Source of the DNA: Laccaria trichodermophora
Taxonomy: Eukaryota; Basidiomycota; Agaricomycetes; Agaricales; Hydnangiaceae
DNA length: 64,000 nt
Direction: 5' to 3'
Assembly (NCBI GenBank): GCA_018417955.1
Contig: JACTVC010000003.1
Location: 2,356,001-2,420,000 of the forward strand
The notes under the pieces are model-generated. The model did not search any database and was not told the origin of the DNA. It saw only the letters and a list, made by a program, of their open reading frames with translations. The position numbers and the translations under genes were made by a program. This document shows, in pieces, positions 54,404 through 64,000 of this stretch (position 1 is its first letter; each line of letters opens with the position of its first letter).

Positions 54404-54554
54404 GACGGTAATGAACGACGAGCAAGCAAGTAATGGTGGCGTTCAAACGACGTGGTCAAAAAATTGGATCCTGGTTTCAAGGTCCGCGAGTGTCCCGTAC
54501 ACGTGATGAGACTCATTCAGGTTCTGTTGGAAGAGTCACAAAAAACAATTGGAC
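54404..54554. promoter_or_regulatory. Bidirectional promoter between TIM23 and a mitochondrial TPR gene
   Basis: Only 151 bp separate the two start codons. Both products appear mitochondrial, which would suit co-expression. No TATA box is evident. Confidence 0.45.
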
Positions 54555-55655
54555 ATGGCCCTCCCAATTTGCACACGCGCCTCGCGCAACCTTTCTTCAG
54601 TGTTCGCTAAATCCTTTATTTCCGCCTGCAGACCCAATCCGCCATGTCACCGGCCGACGTCCTTCGCTTCCTGGAAAAGTTCCGCTACAATACCGGCAGG
54701 ACAGCAAAGACGTACGTATATCACCTTCCGTTCCCAAAGAAATCTCAGTTCTTTTGTTTTACAGGTTGGGCGACCGGCGTTACGCCCCAATCATCTGCAT
54801 TGGATCCAGCAGAAGTCGAAGCATTGCGATGTCTCGAGCAAGGGACGCTCAAATTGGAGGAGGGCGATGTGCAAGCGGCCAAAGAGCTGTACCAGCGGAG
54901 CGCTGAGATTAAACGCAACGCTAGCTCTCTGTTTAATCTCGGCGTAACCCACTACCATCTTAGTTCGTCCCAATATGTTTGACGATAAAATTTCAATGAC
55001 GTTTGACACAGAGGAATATGACGAGGCTATCGAAGCTTGGAAAGAGTCGATATCATTGCAACCATCGAGTCCAGATGCGCACACAAGTGAGTTTGACATT
55101 CTTCCCATGTCATATGAATTCATTCAAGTAATTCCCAGACCTTGCCAGTGCATACATCATTTCTCCAAGTGACTATTTAGTTTTTTTGTAGACCCTGAGA
55201 AGTCATATTTACCCTTCTTCGCCCACAACAGTTTCCCGACCAGATCTCGCATTACACCATCTGGAGTAATCATTTCTTTCACGTCTCCTCATATAGCTCA
55301 CTAACGAGAATGTACAGAATTGCATCTTCGCTGTCCCCCGAGGACCCTGAGATCGCGTTTAATCACGCTGCGGTCCTCGAAGCCAGTAAGTTGACAGCTC
55401 AAAGCGCGCATCGCTCAATCATGTTGCTCACTATACGCTCCGCCTAGCCGGCAGACTGGAGGAGGCTCTTGACAAATACAAACGCAGCAAAGATCACGGC
55501 GTCGAGCGGGCAGCCATTCATATTCGCAACGTAAGTACAATCAAACCCCACATCCTGGTCCAGGTCCAGACTACGCGTAACATTACCAGGTCAGCGCGAA
55601 AATCTTGGGGAAAAAAATAAAAGCCGCAGAGCAGGCCGAGAAATCCGAAGAATAA
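54555..55655 (+). CDS. Mitochondrial tetratricopeptide-repeat protein, 236 aa
   Basis: Eight exons: 54555-54711, 54765-54962, 55012-55086, 55139-55168, 55232-55265, 55318-55385, 55448-55530 and 55590-55655, totalling 237 codons. The frame was fixed by the second exon; the overlapping ATG at 54644 gives the wrong phase. The N-terminus (MALPICTRASRNLSSVFAKS, later GQQRRWATG) is Arg/Ser-rich without acidic residues, a typical matrix presequence. TPR motifs: CLEQGTLKLEEGDVQAAKEL with SLFNLGVTHYHLKEYDEAIE, then EIAFNHAAVLEATGRLEEAL with DKYKRS. The C-terminus is basic (KILGKKIKAAEQAEKSEE). TPR proteins act as binding scaffolds; the partner is unknown. Downstream of the TAA the same frame stays open for 50 more codons (see findings). 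Confidence 0.85.
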
Positions 55656-55935
55656 GGGCATCAGAACAGGGTTTTTCAACTGGATCTTCCGTCCTTGATC
55701 AATCAGTATATACCAAAACCCAACCCTACGCTGAACGACATCCTCTCTCGCACCCGCGATAAGTGGGAACACCATTCTATTGTCTCGGAGAACGATCGGG
55801 GCGTTTAAAAGGCGATATCCTACACGTCAAGGTTAGTCGGGCTGCTCTGAGAAATTTGACTTTATCGTGTAAGGCGAAGCTATACACTCGTGATTACAAT
55901 GTAATATCAAAACGTCTCTTCCTCATTCATCCATC

Positions 55936-57181
55936 TCAATCCACCGTAGATGGGTCACCGGCACCAGTTTCTTTGCACTCAATCTCCGACTTCTTTGCAT
56001 TGTCCTGGGTTTGACTTTCCGTTGATTCGGACGGAGAACGCGGCTCTCCAGCAGCCACAGTAATGGAGCTTTGCGAATCTATTGGAACACCCACTGGACG
56101 GCTATTGTTTTTAAGAAACGCAGGAGGTGTGGACCACGAGCTGCGAGATCCGCCGGATAATCCTGGCACGAAGGTGCTTCCTCGCCCCGAATAAGAATAA
56201 TTGTTGTTACGCACACCCCAACTGCCCCGACCTCCTCGCGCAGAATTTCCTCGAGATGAGAAAGATCCACGTGCGTTTGCTCTTGAAGCCCCGCGACGAG
56301 GTGCGCTGTTGCGGATGGGGGCTGTCACTGGCGAGCTCGTCGCTACACGCTGCAAGACAGCGGCGATGTCGGCGCGAGCATATGGCGGGGAGGGAAGATC
56401 TGACGGTTTCACATATAAGATGCGTTGGTACCCTTCATGGGGATCCGGCGACACGAAATCAGCTGCGAAGCGCTTCAACACGGACAATCCCTGTTCGGGA
56501 CTCTTGATGGTGGGGTGTGATTTTCCTGGTGTTGAAAGTTAGATAGACACCTCACGGTGATATTATTGGATTCACGTACGTTCGCGGAGCCGGGCTGCAC
56601 AGATCTTTGTGAGGAGATAATCAGCGTCACGATCGGAGACTGAGAGGCGCCATTCGTACGTAGGGATCTGATCAACTGAGAACCCACCTCGTATGGAGTA
56701 TCGAAGACAATAACCCAAATCGCAGTTCCTGGAAACTCGTGAGCTATATCTATCCAGTAGGATCTTTGCCTGGGTAAAACACACACATTCCCCGTTAGCA
56801 ATGACAATGGGACTTCTTCATCCAATAGCGACTCACGATTCATTGAAGTTTGTCCGGTCGATACAAACAGAGAGGCCTTGACTAAGTGAGTCTCGAGCAA
56901 GATGCTCGACTCGGCGTCTGTCGCCCAAATCATCTTGGTTACATCTGCGAAACTGGGGAAAGTGGGACTGCAGACTCTCTGCAAATGTTGACTGTTCAGA
57001 AGAGAAAAAGATGCGTGAGATAATCGCAGATACTTGTGTAGGAATTATTGCCGACCTTGCCAGATCCAATGAGACCACATAAGATCAAGACAACTTGGCC
57101 TTCAACGTTGTAATCGGAAGGGGCGACCTCTGCGGTATCACTGGGGCCAAACGGTAACATGGATGTCAAAGCAGACCACAT
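55936..57181 (-). CDS. P-loop polynucleotide-kinase-like protein with RGG-rich tail
   Basis: Starts MWSALTSMLPFG; stop at 55936. Walker A is formed over an exon junction as LCGLIGSGKSTFAESL. RCNQDDLGDRRRVEHLARDS and GLSVCIDRTNFNESQRSYWI match the kinase domain of PNKP-type proteins (NQD, IDRTN and R-x-x-W signatures), which phosphorylate nucleic-acid 5' ends. WVIVFDTPYEVC continues the fold. There is no phosphatase (DxDGT) domain, so it is kinase-only. The last ~110 residues are Arg/Gly/Ser-rich (RGASRANARGSFSSRGNSAR and GGRGSWGVR), an RNA-binding-like tail, ending acidic. A role in RNA or DNA end processing is inferred from these parts. Several introns of about 50 nt. Confidence 0.8.
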
Positions 57182-57491
57182 GCGGTATCAAAGGGGCTTT
57201 TAGGATAACGGAGGCGGTGGGCGGCAGCGCTCGCAATGTCATGGTTAGTCACAAGGACTAACTTTATAAAGGCCTAGTCAATCTGTTGTGTCGACACCAA
57301 GGAAATAAGGCTCGCAAATTTAATTCTGGAAAAAAACAGGACAACATGTTGAGAACATGAGGGTAAAAAGTCGATGGAGTGCAAGACTGTATATTATGAA
57401 CACCCATCCCAGAATTTAAATAAAATTATCATAAACAACGATGTGCAAATGAGTGTCGGGGAATCATGCTACAAATCCGAATCGTCCTTCC
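57182..57491. other. Short intergenic region
   Basis: Between the PNK-like start and the sorting nexin stop. A/T-rich around 57400-57440; no gene. Confidence 0.6.
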
Positions 57492-59639
57492 TCACCGCCC
57501 GGTCACCGTAGTTATAGAATCCTTTTGCTTCGCAGGAGACGCCACTGGAATGGTTGATGTGGCCTCAGGAGTGACCGGAGCCTTGTTAGGATGGTCTGGC
57601 ATCTTCTCGATTTCCTTCTTCGCATCCTCCCATGCTTTCAGATTCTAGAAGTCACCGTCAGAGGAAGAAACAGAAGAGACCAAGACGTAAGCACCTTCTT
57701 ACACCAATCCCGATGGCTCCTTGCCATGCTGATACACATTTCCCTCATGTCAGCCACTTTCTGTCGTTGGAATCTATCCAAGTCAGCCTGGATCGTCGAG
57801 CTCGAATATTTGAGGTCCTGAGCTGCTAAATGAAGCGCATCTTCAAGCTGAACATATACATGACCTTAGAATGCAACGCTGGATAAGTAGCAGTGAGTGC
57901 AACTCACCTGCGATATGTTCTCTCGTGTTTTGGTGATGCCATTCCGACGGGCGACTTCAGGGTCGACGTCCATCATACCATGCAACGTATAACTCAAAGC
58001 ATTCAACAAACCCATACCAGGAGCTTTCGTCCGTCTCCGTGCCGGGTTGGGACCAGGGTGTGGAGGCAGAAACGCAGAGCCAGGCGTAACTGGTGTTTCA
58101 GGTGTATCATTATTTCCTTCTGAGTCCTGAGTGGTAGGGGACGCCAGTCCATTGGTAACCTTTCCCCGACCCAAGGCCTCTTCGAGCCGTCTGGCCTCCC
58201 GCTCACTCTTCTCTAGTTCCTCCAATTGCTCTCGTTTATTTTCAAGAACATCCTGAGTCATTTCGTATTGAACATGCTTTTGGTGTCGATAAGCAAGAAG
58301 CCTCTTGATGATGGCAGCAAACTGCGCATATTCATGTAGCGGCTCTGCCCAGTTTTGCTCAAGTTCTTGTATCTGGAAGTTTTGTTAAGATAGCGATAGA
58401 AACCTTTTGTTTGTTCTTACCAGCTTTGTTGTTGACATGAACGTAGCATCGACTGCTTGGCCAGTTTTTTCCACAGCCGCTGACAATGAACCAGGTTCAT
58501 TCAAGCTGAAACCGTTCAACGATGCGCCAAGATCTGAATGGTCAGAAGCATAGTCTGAACTGCTTGTTGAGACCTTCCAATCAAACGAATATGGGTAGTG
58601 AGACTCACCTGACCAGCGCTTAATCACACGACGCGTCACCTTCTCCATTGGACCGCTGACGTGATTAGCGAATTTGTGGGTAAAAGCTTCGGAGTCCAGG
58701 AATCGTTGATCTGGCTGCCGTAGAGGATGCGCAGCTGAGGGGTTTGGAAGCGCAGCATAGGCGAGCGAAGCATTTTGATCAGTAGGATTATGTGACGGCG
58801 CTTTGAGTATATTCTTGGGAAGTAACGACAAGGGTGGTGAATTCAGGACCTCGGTCTAGTCCAAAAGAGAGCAATTTAGAAGGTGGAAGGAAGGTAAAAG
58901 AGAACGGGTAACCCACCCACGATACTTCGCCATCAAGGAAGCGATGAAACACATGCTCGTTTGATAGGATAGGATGACGAGCAACACGGTTCAAAAAGGT
59001 TTGCAACATTCGTTTCCTGCGCGCAATCAAGGTTACATCCTCTTTGGCCTTACCTTGTTTGACCGCATAGTCCGCAAGGGATTGTTTCGATGGGATTGGA
59101 GGAACAATTATCGTCGGGTACAGCTTAACAAGGCTTTCTCGAAAAGACTCGAACTCCGAATAACGGTGCCTTGCTTCTGTGGTCTAAGAAGACGATATGA
59201 GGACATAGACGCGCCGCAATTGAGAAGGGGCATACACCTGTCTTGATAACATATGCTATATAAGTCGAACCAGCACCAAGAGACGTCTTTTGTGCGTCTG
59301 TGATCTATGAAGTTTTCATGATCACCATGTATTGCGACTTGAATGTCAATGACGTACAAGTATCTCGACGTCGTCCCCCGAATGTAACACCCTATCGCGC
59401 GCACAACAGTAGTCCGTCTTGTAGTTAGAGTAGGGCTGCCGATGAGAACCTGAAGATGGAAATGGGGGACGATTCGTGCGAGGTGAAGTGGGTGAAGTGG
59501 GCGAAAGTTGGCGAGAAGGGTGTAGGGGTGGTGAAGAGGGTTCATAAAGGGCTACTTTGGATGTTGAAGATGCTTCTGAGGGTATATGTTCCGCGTCTTG
59601 TTCAAAAGGGTTCTCATCTTCGAAGCCATCCATGTTCAT
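57492..59639 (-). CDS. PX-BAR sorting nexin, Snx41/Atg20-like
   Basis: Binds PI3P on endosomes through PX and senses or forms curvature through BAR; Snx41 and Atg20 act in endosome-to-Golgi retrieval and selective autophagy. The acidic N-terminus (MDGFEDENPFEQDAEHIPS) and Pro/Ser linker lead into a PX domain: AQKTSLGAGSTYIAYVIKTG, EFESFRESLVKLYPTIIVPP, IPSKQ, then RRKRMLQTFLNRVARHPIL. After a linker comes LDSEAFTHKFANHVSG, then a long helical BAR region (IQELEQNWAEPLHEYAQFAA, QDVLENKREQLEELEKSERE, DLDRFQRQKVADMREMCISM). A disordered Pro/Thr-rich insert interrupts the BAR helices, as in the Snx41/Atg20 group. The C-terminal TTVTGR follows a Pro-rich segment. Splice sites were read by eye; the exact count is uncertain. 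Confidence 0.82.
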
Positions 59640-59895
59640 AGCTGCTAGTTGTCTCAGGACTAAGCTCGCAGTTTCTGTACTGCGGTTGGTGCGTAAATTA
59701 GTTCCAGGGCTCTATACTCGATGATCTAACTCACAAAACAAGCTATGGAGGGCCTTTCCACACACAACAGAGAGGCACTAGCGCAGGATGTACTGTGTTA
59801 GCTGTTGTTGGCAGTCGTGGACTGTGATTAAGCCTCAACTGGTATGTTCGTCCTGTGCTTTGTCTATTTGTCTTTGTTAAAATTGAGTGGCAGAT

Positions 59896-61829
59896 CTATC
59901 CAAACACCCTAAATCCACTTTTCAGTGCCTCGTCCAGCTCTACCGTATGCTCCACGACCTCATCACCATTAATCCCGGCATGGCCGAACCCCTTCCCTAG
60001 CAGAGATCCAAAAAGTTCATCGATCTGCTCTTCATGCCATGCTACCCCCGAAGGCACGGGAACCATAAAGTTTTGGAGTTTCTCATGGACTTCATACCTA
60101 TGACCACCTCGTAAACATAGTGTGAAAAATAAGATGAAAGACTACGAACCGTAGCTTCCGTCCTTTGCTCGCCTTGGTATCAACCTTTTTCTTCGCCTTT
60201 TTCTGTTTCTGTTGCACCAACCAATTATCCCCGCCTTCGCCGCCACCGCGAGAATCGATGATATCCCTCAGAAGCTTCTGGTAAAAATCTGTATCATCGA
60301 ATATCTCAACGTCTCCTCTGGCCTGATCCTCAGAGTCCTCAGGCACTGCCCCAATGCGGGCGCTCTTCCCTCTCCGTACCTGAGTCTTCTCAACGAGCTT
60401 CTCGTGGTCCGCAAGAGTTTCGTCAATGAGTTGCACAGCTGATTTAATGTTTTGGGAGCCCTTCAAGAAAGCTCCACGATTCGAGGGAAGGAGAACGGAA
60501 GGAGCGACGGCTTGGATCTTGGAAGACCATTTTGACAGCGTTTGATTGAGATATGGATGGAAGCTTTGCGATTAGATAAATTAGATAAATTTCAAATCAA
60601 TGGGGACAATACGCACGCTGCTTCGAGGGCTGCAGTCGCCTCGGACGACTCGGACACACTTGCCGCATAGTCTGCAGGTGACTCAGGTGACTCCAATTTT
60701 CGCCGTTTTCGAGCTGGCGGTATTATAATCTCGTTTGTCGTCAATAAACGCTAAACGCACAGATTGAGCAACAAAACTGAAGTACAAGACAGGTAAACCC
60801 ACCTCTTCCAAATCAAATAGATCATCTGCCAAGAGCAATGATTCCTCGAGAACCTTATTGAGAGCGTCACGACATGCTGGTAGATGAAGTAATTCTTCCA
60901 TCTGCGACGGCTGAAATACAAAGTTAGTTGGGGTAAAACGCTTGGCAAGAGGACATCATACCAGCGGTAAGTCATTCGACGCGACGACGGCCTTTTGGAG
61001 ACGTATTCGTGTGTTTAATAGAGTATCCCATAATGCCTGGTGAAGAAAAGCAAATTTGTCAAACATGCTGGCGAAGCTCACAGGGGGACAAAATGCACGA
61101 TTTGTTTTGTAACAGCTTTGCCCTTCTTTCGGTCCTCCTCGCGCTTAACCTTCATAGCAGAAGTCATGTCTTCCGCAGCTTCCGGAGATTTTGACCGTTT
61201 ACGCGAGGTCTGAGATTCTGGTTCCGACACTTCTTCATCCGCGTCCTTTTCACTCCCCGAGGGCACTTCTTCTTCTTCTTCTTCACTTTCCTCAGAATCC
61301 TCGACACCCCCATTCACTGCATCATCATGCTCATCCTTATCCAAGTCCTCCCCTCCACCTTCCTCGTCCTCTTCATCAAAATCTTCCCCACCGTTAATCT
61401 CCTCCAAATCACTGTCCTCCATGAGCTGCTTCCTAGAAGTCCGCACGCCGTCGTATTTCGGATCTGCAACGCTAGCTTGTAAATTCCGGAGTGCGCTCGG
61501 GCTACAAAAAATATTGACATTGATATCAGAGCACCCAAAGCAACGGCTGCTTACCCGACCTCCACGTAATGTTCTCGAGCGGCAGAAAGATCTACGTCCA
61601 TTTGATCTTCGCGCTCCACGCCATGGGATTGGACATCCTCTGGGTCAAAATCTAGGGTAACACCAACATGAGCGTAACTTCAAAATGCCACTGCATTCTG
61701 TGGCGTACCAACAGGCGCTGCTTCCTCCAGCTGCGTAATTTGTTGTGCTAGGGATAAACCTGTTGACGGGTCAGCCTACCAACGAACAGAAGTTTTTTTT
61801 TGCAAAACCAGCGTACGTCCTGGGGCCAT
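59896..61829 (-). CDS. BFR2: Bfr2/AATF-type rRNA-processing protein
   Basis: Nucleolar component of the small-subunit processome for early pre-rRNA cleavage; animal homologues are AATF/Che-1. Starts MAPGRLSLAQQITQLEEAAP across two short introns, giving the family opening followed by VDFDPEDV. A long acidic segment (GGEDFDEEDEEGGGEDLDKD and EESEEEEEEVPSGSE) precedes the AATF leucine-zipper-like part (ALWDTLLNTRIRLQKAVVAS, DALNKVLEESLLLADDLFDL). The C-terminal TRAUB domain is present: DTDFYQKLLRDIIDSRG, KKAKKKVDTKASKGRKLRYE, VHEKLQNFMVPVP, IDELFGSLLGKGF. The stop is TAG at 59896-59898. Complete by eye. Confidence 0.9.
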
Positions 61830-62130
61830 TCGCAAAAAAATTCCTACGAATAGTGGAAACAAAATGGGCTTGAGGCTTCTGTGTCCTCTCGTTGATTCGT
61901 TTGTTTCGCGTCAAAAGTCGGTCAAAGCTCTCCATGGCCAACTCCAAAAAATCTATGAGGATGTTTCTTTATTTGGTTGTCCCAGGCTTGGCAAGCACCA
62001 TCATTCTTCACCAAACAATTATTTTGAACTTCGTCGTCACGAAATGTCCTACGTCTCCCCCCGTCTCACACACGTGATGTGCTGGCAATCACCGGCGCTC
62101 CATATATGGAAATCTTCAGACTTAGGGCAA
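61830..62130. other. Upstream region of BFR2
   Basis: No gene called. A 98-codon frame at 61864-62160 runs into the telomere-like repeats and is probably spurious. Confidence 0.5.
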
Positions 62131-62140
62131 TGTGCTAAGT

Positions 62141-62320
62141 CGGCGCTAACCCTAACCTAACCCATCTAACCACCTAACCACCTAACCCTAACAACTAACC
62201 TAACCAAGAACGCGCTACCGCGCGGGGAGAAAAATGTCCGCATCCCTAACCATTAACCCTAACAACTAACCTAACAACAACGCGCTACCGCGCGTTGAGT
62301 AAAATATCCCCACGCTCGTT
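62141..62320. repeat. Interstitial telomere-like repeats with duplicated GC-rich palindromes
   Basis: Many CCCTAA- and CTAACC-type units (GCTAACCCTAACCTAACCCA at the start) degrade through the stretch. Two longer direct copies of about 75-80 bp share CCCTAACAACTAACCTAAC and AACGCGCTACCGCGCG, then a GAGTAAAA- or GAGAAAAA-like tail. CGCG-CTAC-CGCG could form a short hairpin. TTAGGG is the usual basidiomycete telomere repeat. Confidence 0.8.
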
Positions 62321-62330
62321 TTATACATAG

Positions 62331-62418
62331 AAAAAAAAGTGGAGTAAAGAGAATTGAACCCAAAACCTCTTGGAAAGAGTCTTAAAGTCTGTGTGGTTAA
62401 CCACTACACCAAACCGGC
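62331..62418 (-). ncRNA. tRNA-like Pol III element with A and B boxes, probably a tRNA pseudogene
   Basis: On the minus strand it begins GCCGGTTTGGTGTAGTGGTT, matching a tRNA 5' end and the A box (TGGTGTAGTGG). About 50 bases later GGGTTCAATTC matches a B box. A run of eight T residues follows as a Pol III terminator. The 3' acceptor strand (CTTTACTCC) does not pair with the 5' GCCGGTT and the T stem is poor, so a functional tRNA is unlikely; a tRNA pseudogene or SINE-type head is more plausible. Confidence 0.6.
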
Positions 62419-62933
62419 ATTTGTTTTGAAGGTTTGCCATACACCATATGCTCCCACAGCGTATCATCTTTCCTTTTAAGGAAGGTGAGACGGGGGGAGA
62501 GCTGTGCCATTTGTCGTCACGGTTTTCCGAGAGCTCCTTGCCCCATGCCTCCTCACTATCTGGTTTCACTTCCAAAAGGTTTGTGTAGCCATCTGTTGTG
62601 GCTCCTTTAAGTCGCAACTTCATACGATGGACGACAGTGGGTACCCCTGCACAGATAGTTACGAAACGGTCGAAAGTGGACGAAAAGCGCATCCATAGGC
62701 GATTTTCCAGCAAGCAGAAATGATCGGGTTTCAAAGGCGGAAATCCATAAATTACATTGCCCGTACGATACCACTGCCGCCTTACACGCCAAAAAGCTAC
62801 TAGGACGATACTACAAAGATTATATACAAAGGTAAAAAGTTACTCTGACGGATTTTCGCAAGGTATCTAAACGTTCAAGCGATCGCCCAAGATGGAAAAA
62901 TATGGGTATGGCCTCCTTTTTCAAAAGAATGTG
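62419..62933. other. Unassigned sequence
   Basis: A minus-strand frame (62321-62734) runs through the tRNA-like element and is not credible as a gene. No other feature seen. Confidence 0.5.
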
Positions 62934-63836
62934 CTATTTCCCCTCATCCAATGGACCACTAGGACCTCCAACCTTCTCAGGCTTAGCCCCAACCTTCTCC
63001 TCAGTAGAAACCCGCCTCGCAAAAACGTCATAGAGAAAACTCTTAGGAGGTAGCACGTTCCCAAATTCATTCGGGTCAAGCATAGGCTGCGGCCTCGAAA
63101 GATCCACGCGACGACCTCGGCGCCCCACGATCGCGAGGAAATCCGTGACTGGAAGCGTGCGTGCTAAATCCAGAGAAATGCGCCGATTATCCAAATCATC
63201 AAATTCCAAGCGGGGACTTCGCTGTGAGCTTTCCGTGTCAGGATTATCGTCTGTCTGCTTCGGGAAACGGTGTCGTCCAGGTAAAGGGCTGTTTTCGGAC
63301 ACCGAACCACGCTTGATATCACCGCGAGCTTTCGTCGGGTTCACGAGCACCGTTCCAACATAACGACCTTTCGGCAGCGGTGGTGGCGACTTCAACGAGG
63401 GGGGGAACGGCTCAGACGACGGGAGCAAGAGTTCCGACGGCATCCTAACAATACCACCCCAAAGGTTCTTGTGTGCATACTCAAAGTGTTTCGGGAATGA
63501 TGCAAGACGCCAGGTAACTGACCCACAACCTAAGAGAACACTCCCCATAAATTGGTTAGTCTTGCGAAATAATTATGATACCAAAGAATTATTGGTCGAT
63601 CTGAGCTTACCGCGGATAGGACAATCAAGAGCAATGCGTGACAGATGTGATTCATCAACATGTTTTTCCAGATCTTCGCACGATTTTTGTAGCTTGAAAT
63701 TACACCGTGGCAACTTGCATTCTATTGGAATCCTTGTATTCTAGAGCCAAAAAATTCAAATAAATGCTGTGAAAGATATAGAAATGTATGTATGACAAAC
63801 CTGTTTTCTCCGAGAATGACAGTGGGTGTGCATATG
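62934..63836 (-). CDS. C2H2-like zinc-finger protein, C-terminal part (5' end unclear)
   Basis: Visible exons: 63836 down through an exon with HMHTHCHSRRKQ, then one encoding NTRIPIECKLPRCNFKLQ and KSCEDLEKHVDESHLSRIAL, and the last exon from 63529 to the stop at 62934. Joined, two fingers appear: C-KLPR-C with H-VDES-H, and C-PIRG-C with H-FEYA-H, each C-x4-C and H-x4-H. They probably bind DNA or RNA. After them the protein is Pro-rich, then basic (VGRRGRRVDLSRP), ending EKVGGPSGPLDEGK. Nothing upstream of 63836 could be placed with confidence; more exons may lie near or beyond the right edge. Family not recognised. Confidence 0.6.
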
Positions 63837-64000
63837 CTAGAAAAATAAAAGTCAGCCCGAAAATAGTCTTAAAACCTGTTCCAGATAAAACAGAAGATAG
63901 CAAAATTGACAAGAAATAAGATAGCAATATATGTGACAACCCCCCAAGTCAAGGAAACAGCACACTAGGAAGACAACACACACACCTTTCTCAACAAATC
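63837..64000. other. Right-edge sequence, probable 5' part of the zinc-finger gene
   Basis: On the minus strand TTTATCTGGAACAG followed by GTTTTAAG looks like an exon end and donor. The coding frame to its left could not be fixed. Confidence 0.35.

Noticed and set aside
54644..54982. Alternative start MSPADVLRFLEKF for the TPR gene
   Set aside because: Its phase does not match exon 2. The ATG at 54555 does, and it gives a mitochondrial presequence.
62321..62734. 137-codon minus-strand frame
   Set aside because: Reads through the tRNA-like element and its terminator; not credible as protein.

Overview
The window looks like nuclear DNA of a mushroom-forming basidiomycete (Agaricomycetes-type). 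Nearly every gene is cut by many 45-65 nt GT-AG introns, intergenic spaces are short, and the gene set is fungal: NADPH sulfite reductase beta subunit, a velvet regulator, Tim23, cytochrome c1, tRNA-splicing endonuclease Sen2, dynein intermediate chain, a Thp3/SAC3 protein, a sorting nexin, Bfr2/AATF, an F-box protein and tyrosine-kinase-like kinases. No virus, plasmid, transposase, integrase or CRISPR array was seen.

Layout. 1-2.6 kb: 3' part of a probable Mus7/Mms22 genome-stability gene (+). 3.7-6 kb: an F-box gene (-) head to head with a small orphan gene (+) that has a broken tandem copy. 6.7-9.5 kb: a large acidic AT-hook protein (-). 10-12 kb: gene-poor. 12-23 kb: three related kinase-like genes (-). 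The last two lie in a ~4.4 kb tandem duplication that also copied the 5' end of the neighbouring sulfite reductase gene, leaving a pseudogene between them. 23.6-28.3 kb: intact sulfite reductase (+). 28.5-30.3 kb: alanine-glyoxylate aminotransferase (-). 31.9-37.3 kb: two paralogous orphan helical proteins (-) separated by a decayed aminotransferase fragment, which marks a second, older segmental duplication. 37.3-41.7 kb: gene-poor and repeat-bearing. 41.8-63.8 kb: a dense housekeeping block: dynein intermediate chain, Sen2, Thp3-like, cytochrome c1, CYSTM peptide, velvet factor, Tim23, mitochondrial TPR protein, polynucleotide-kinase-like protein, PX/BAR sorting nexin, Bfr2. It ends with telomere-like repeats, a tRNA-like element and a C2H2 zinc-finger gene.

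The genes do not form one pathway. The main biology is genome evolution. Two neighbouring segments each duplicated a lineage-specific gene together with part of an adjoining metabolic gene; the lineage-specific copies stayed open while the extra metabolic copy decayed. Between the duplicated kinases a ~40 bp microinversion kept both reading frames open, and both lost the usual ATP-anchoring lysine. The two intact metabolic genes carry 7 nt and 9 nt microexons. Exon sums are multiples of three for sulfite reductase (1442 aa), aminotransferase (394), kinases (867, 786, 764), cytochrome c1 (332), velvet (339), Sen2 (398), TPR protein (236) and CYSTM peptide (106), which supports those models. Other splice models were read by eye and not summed.
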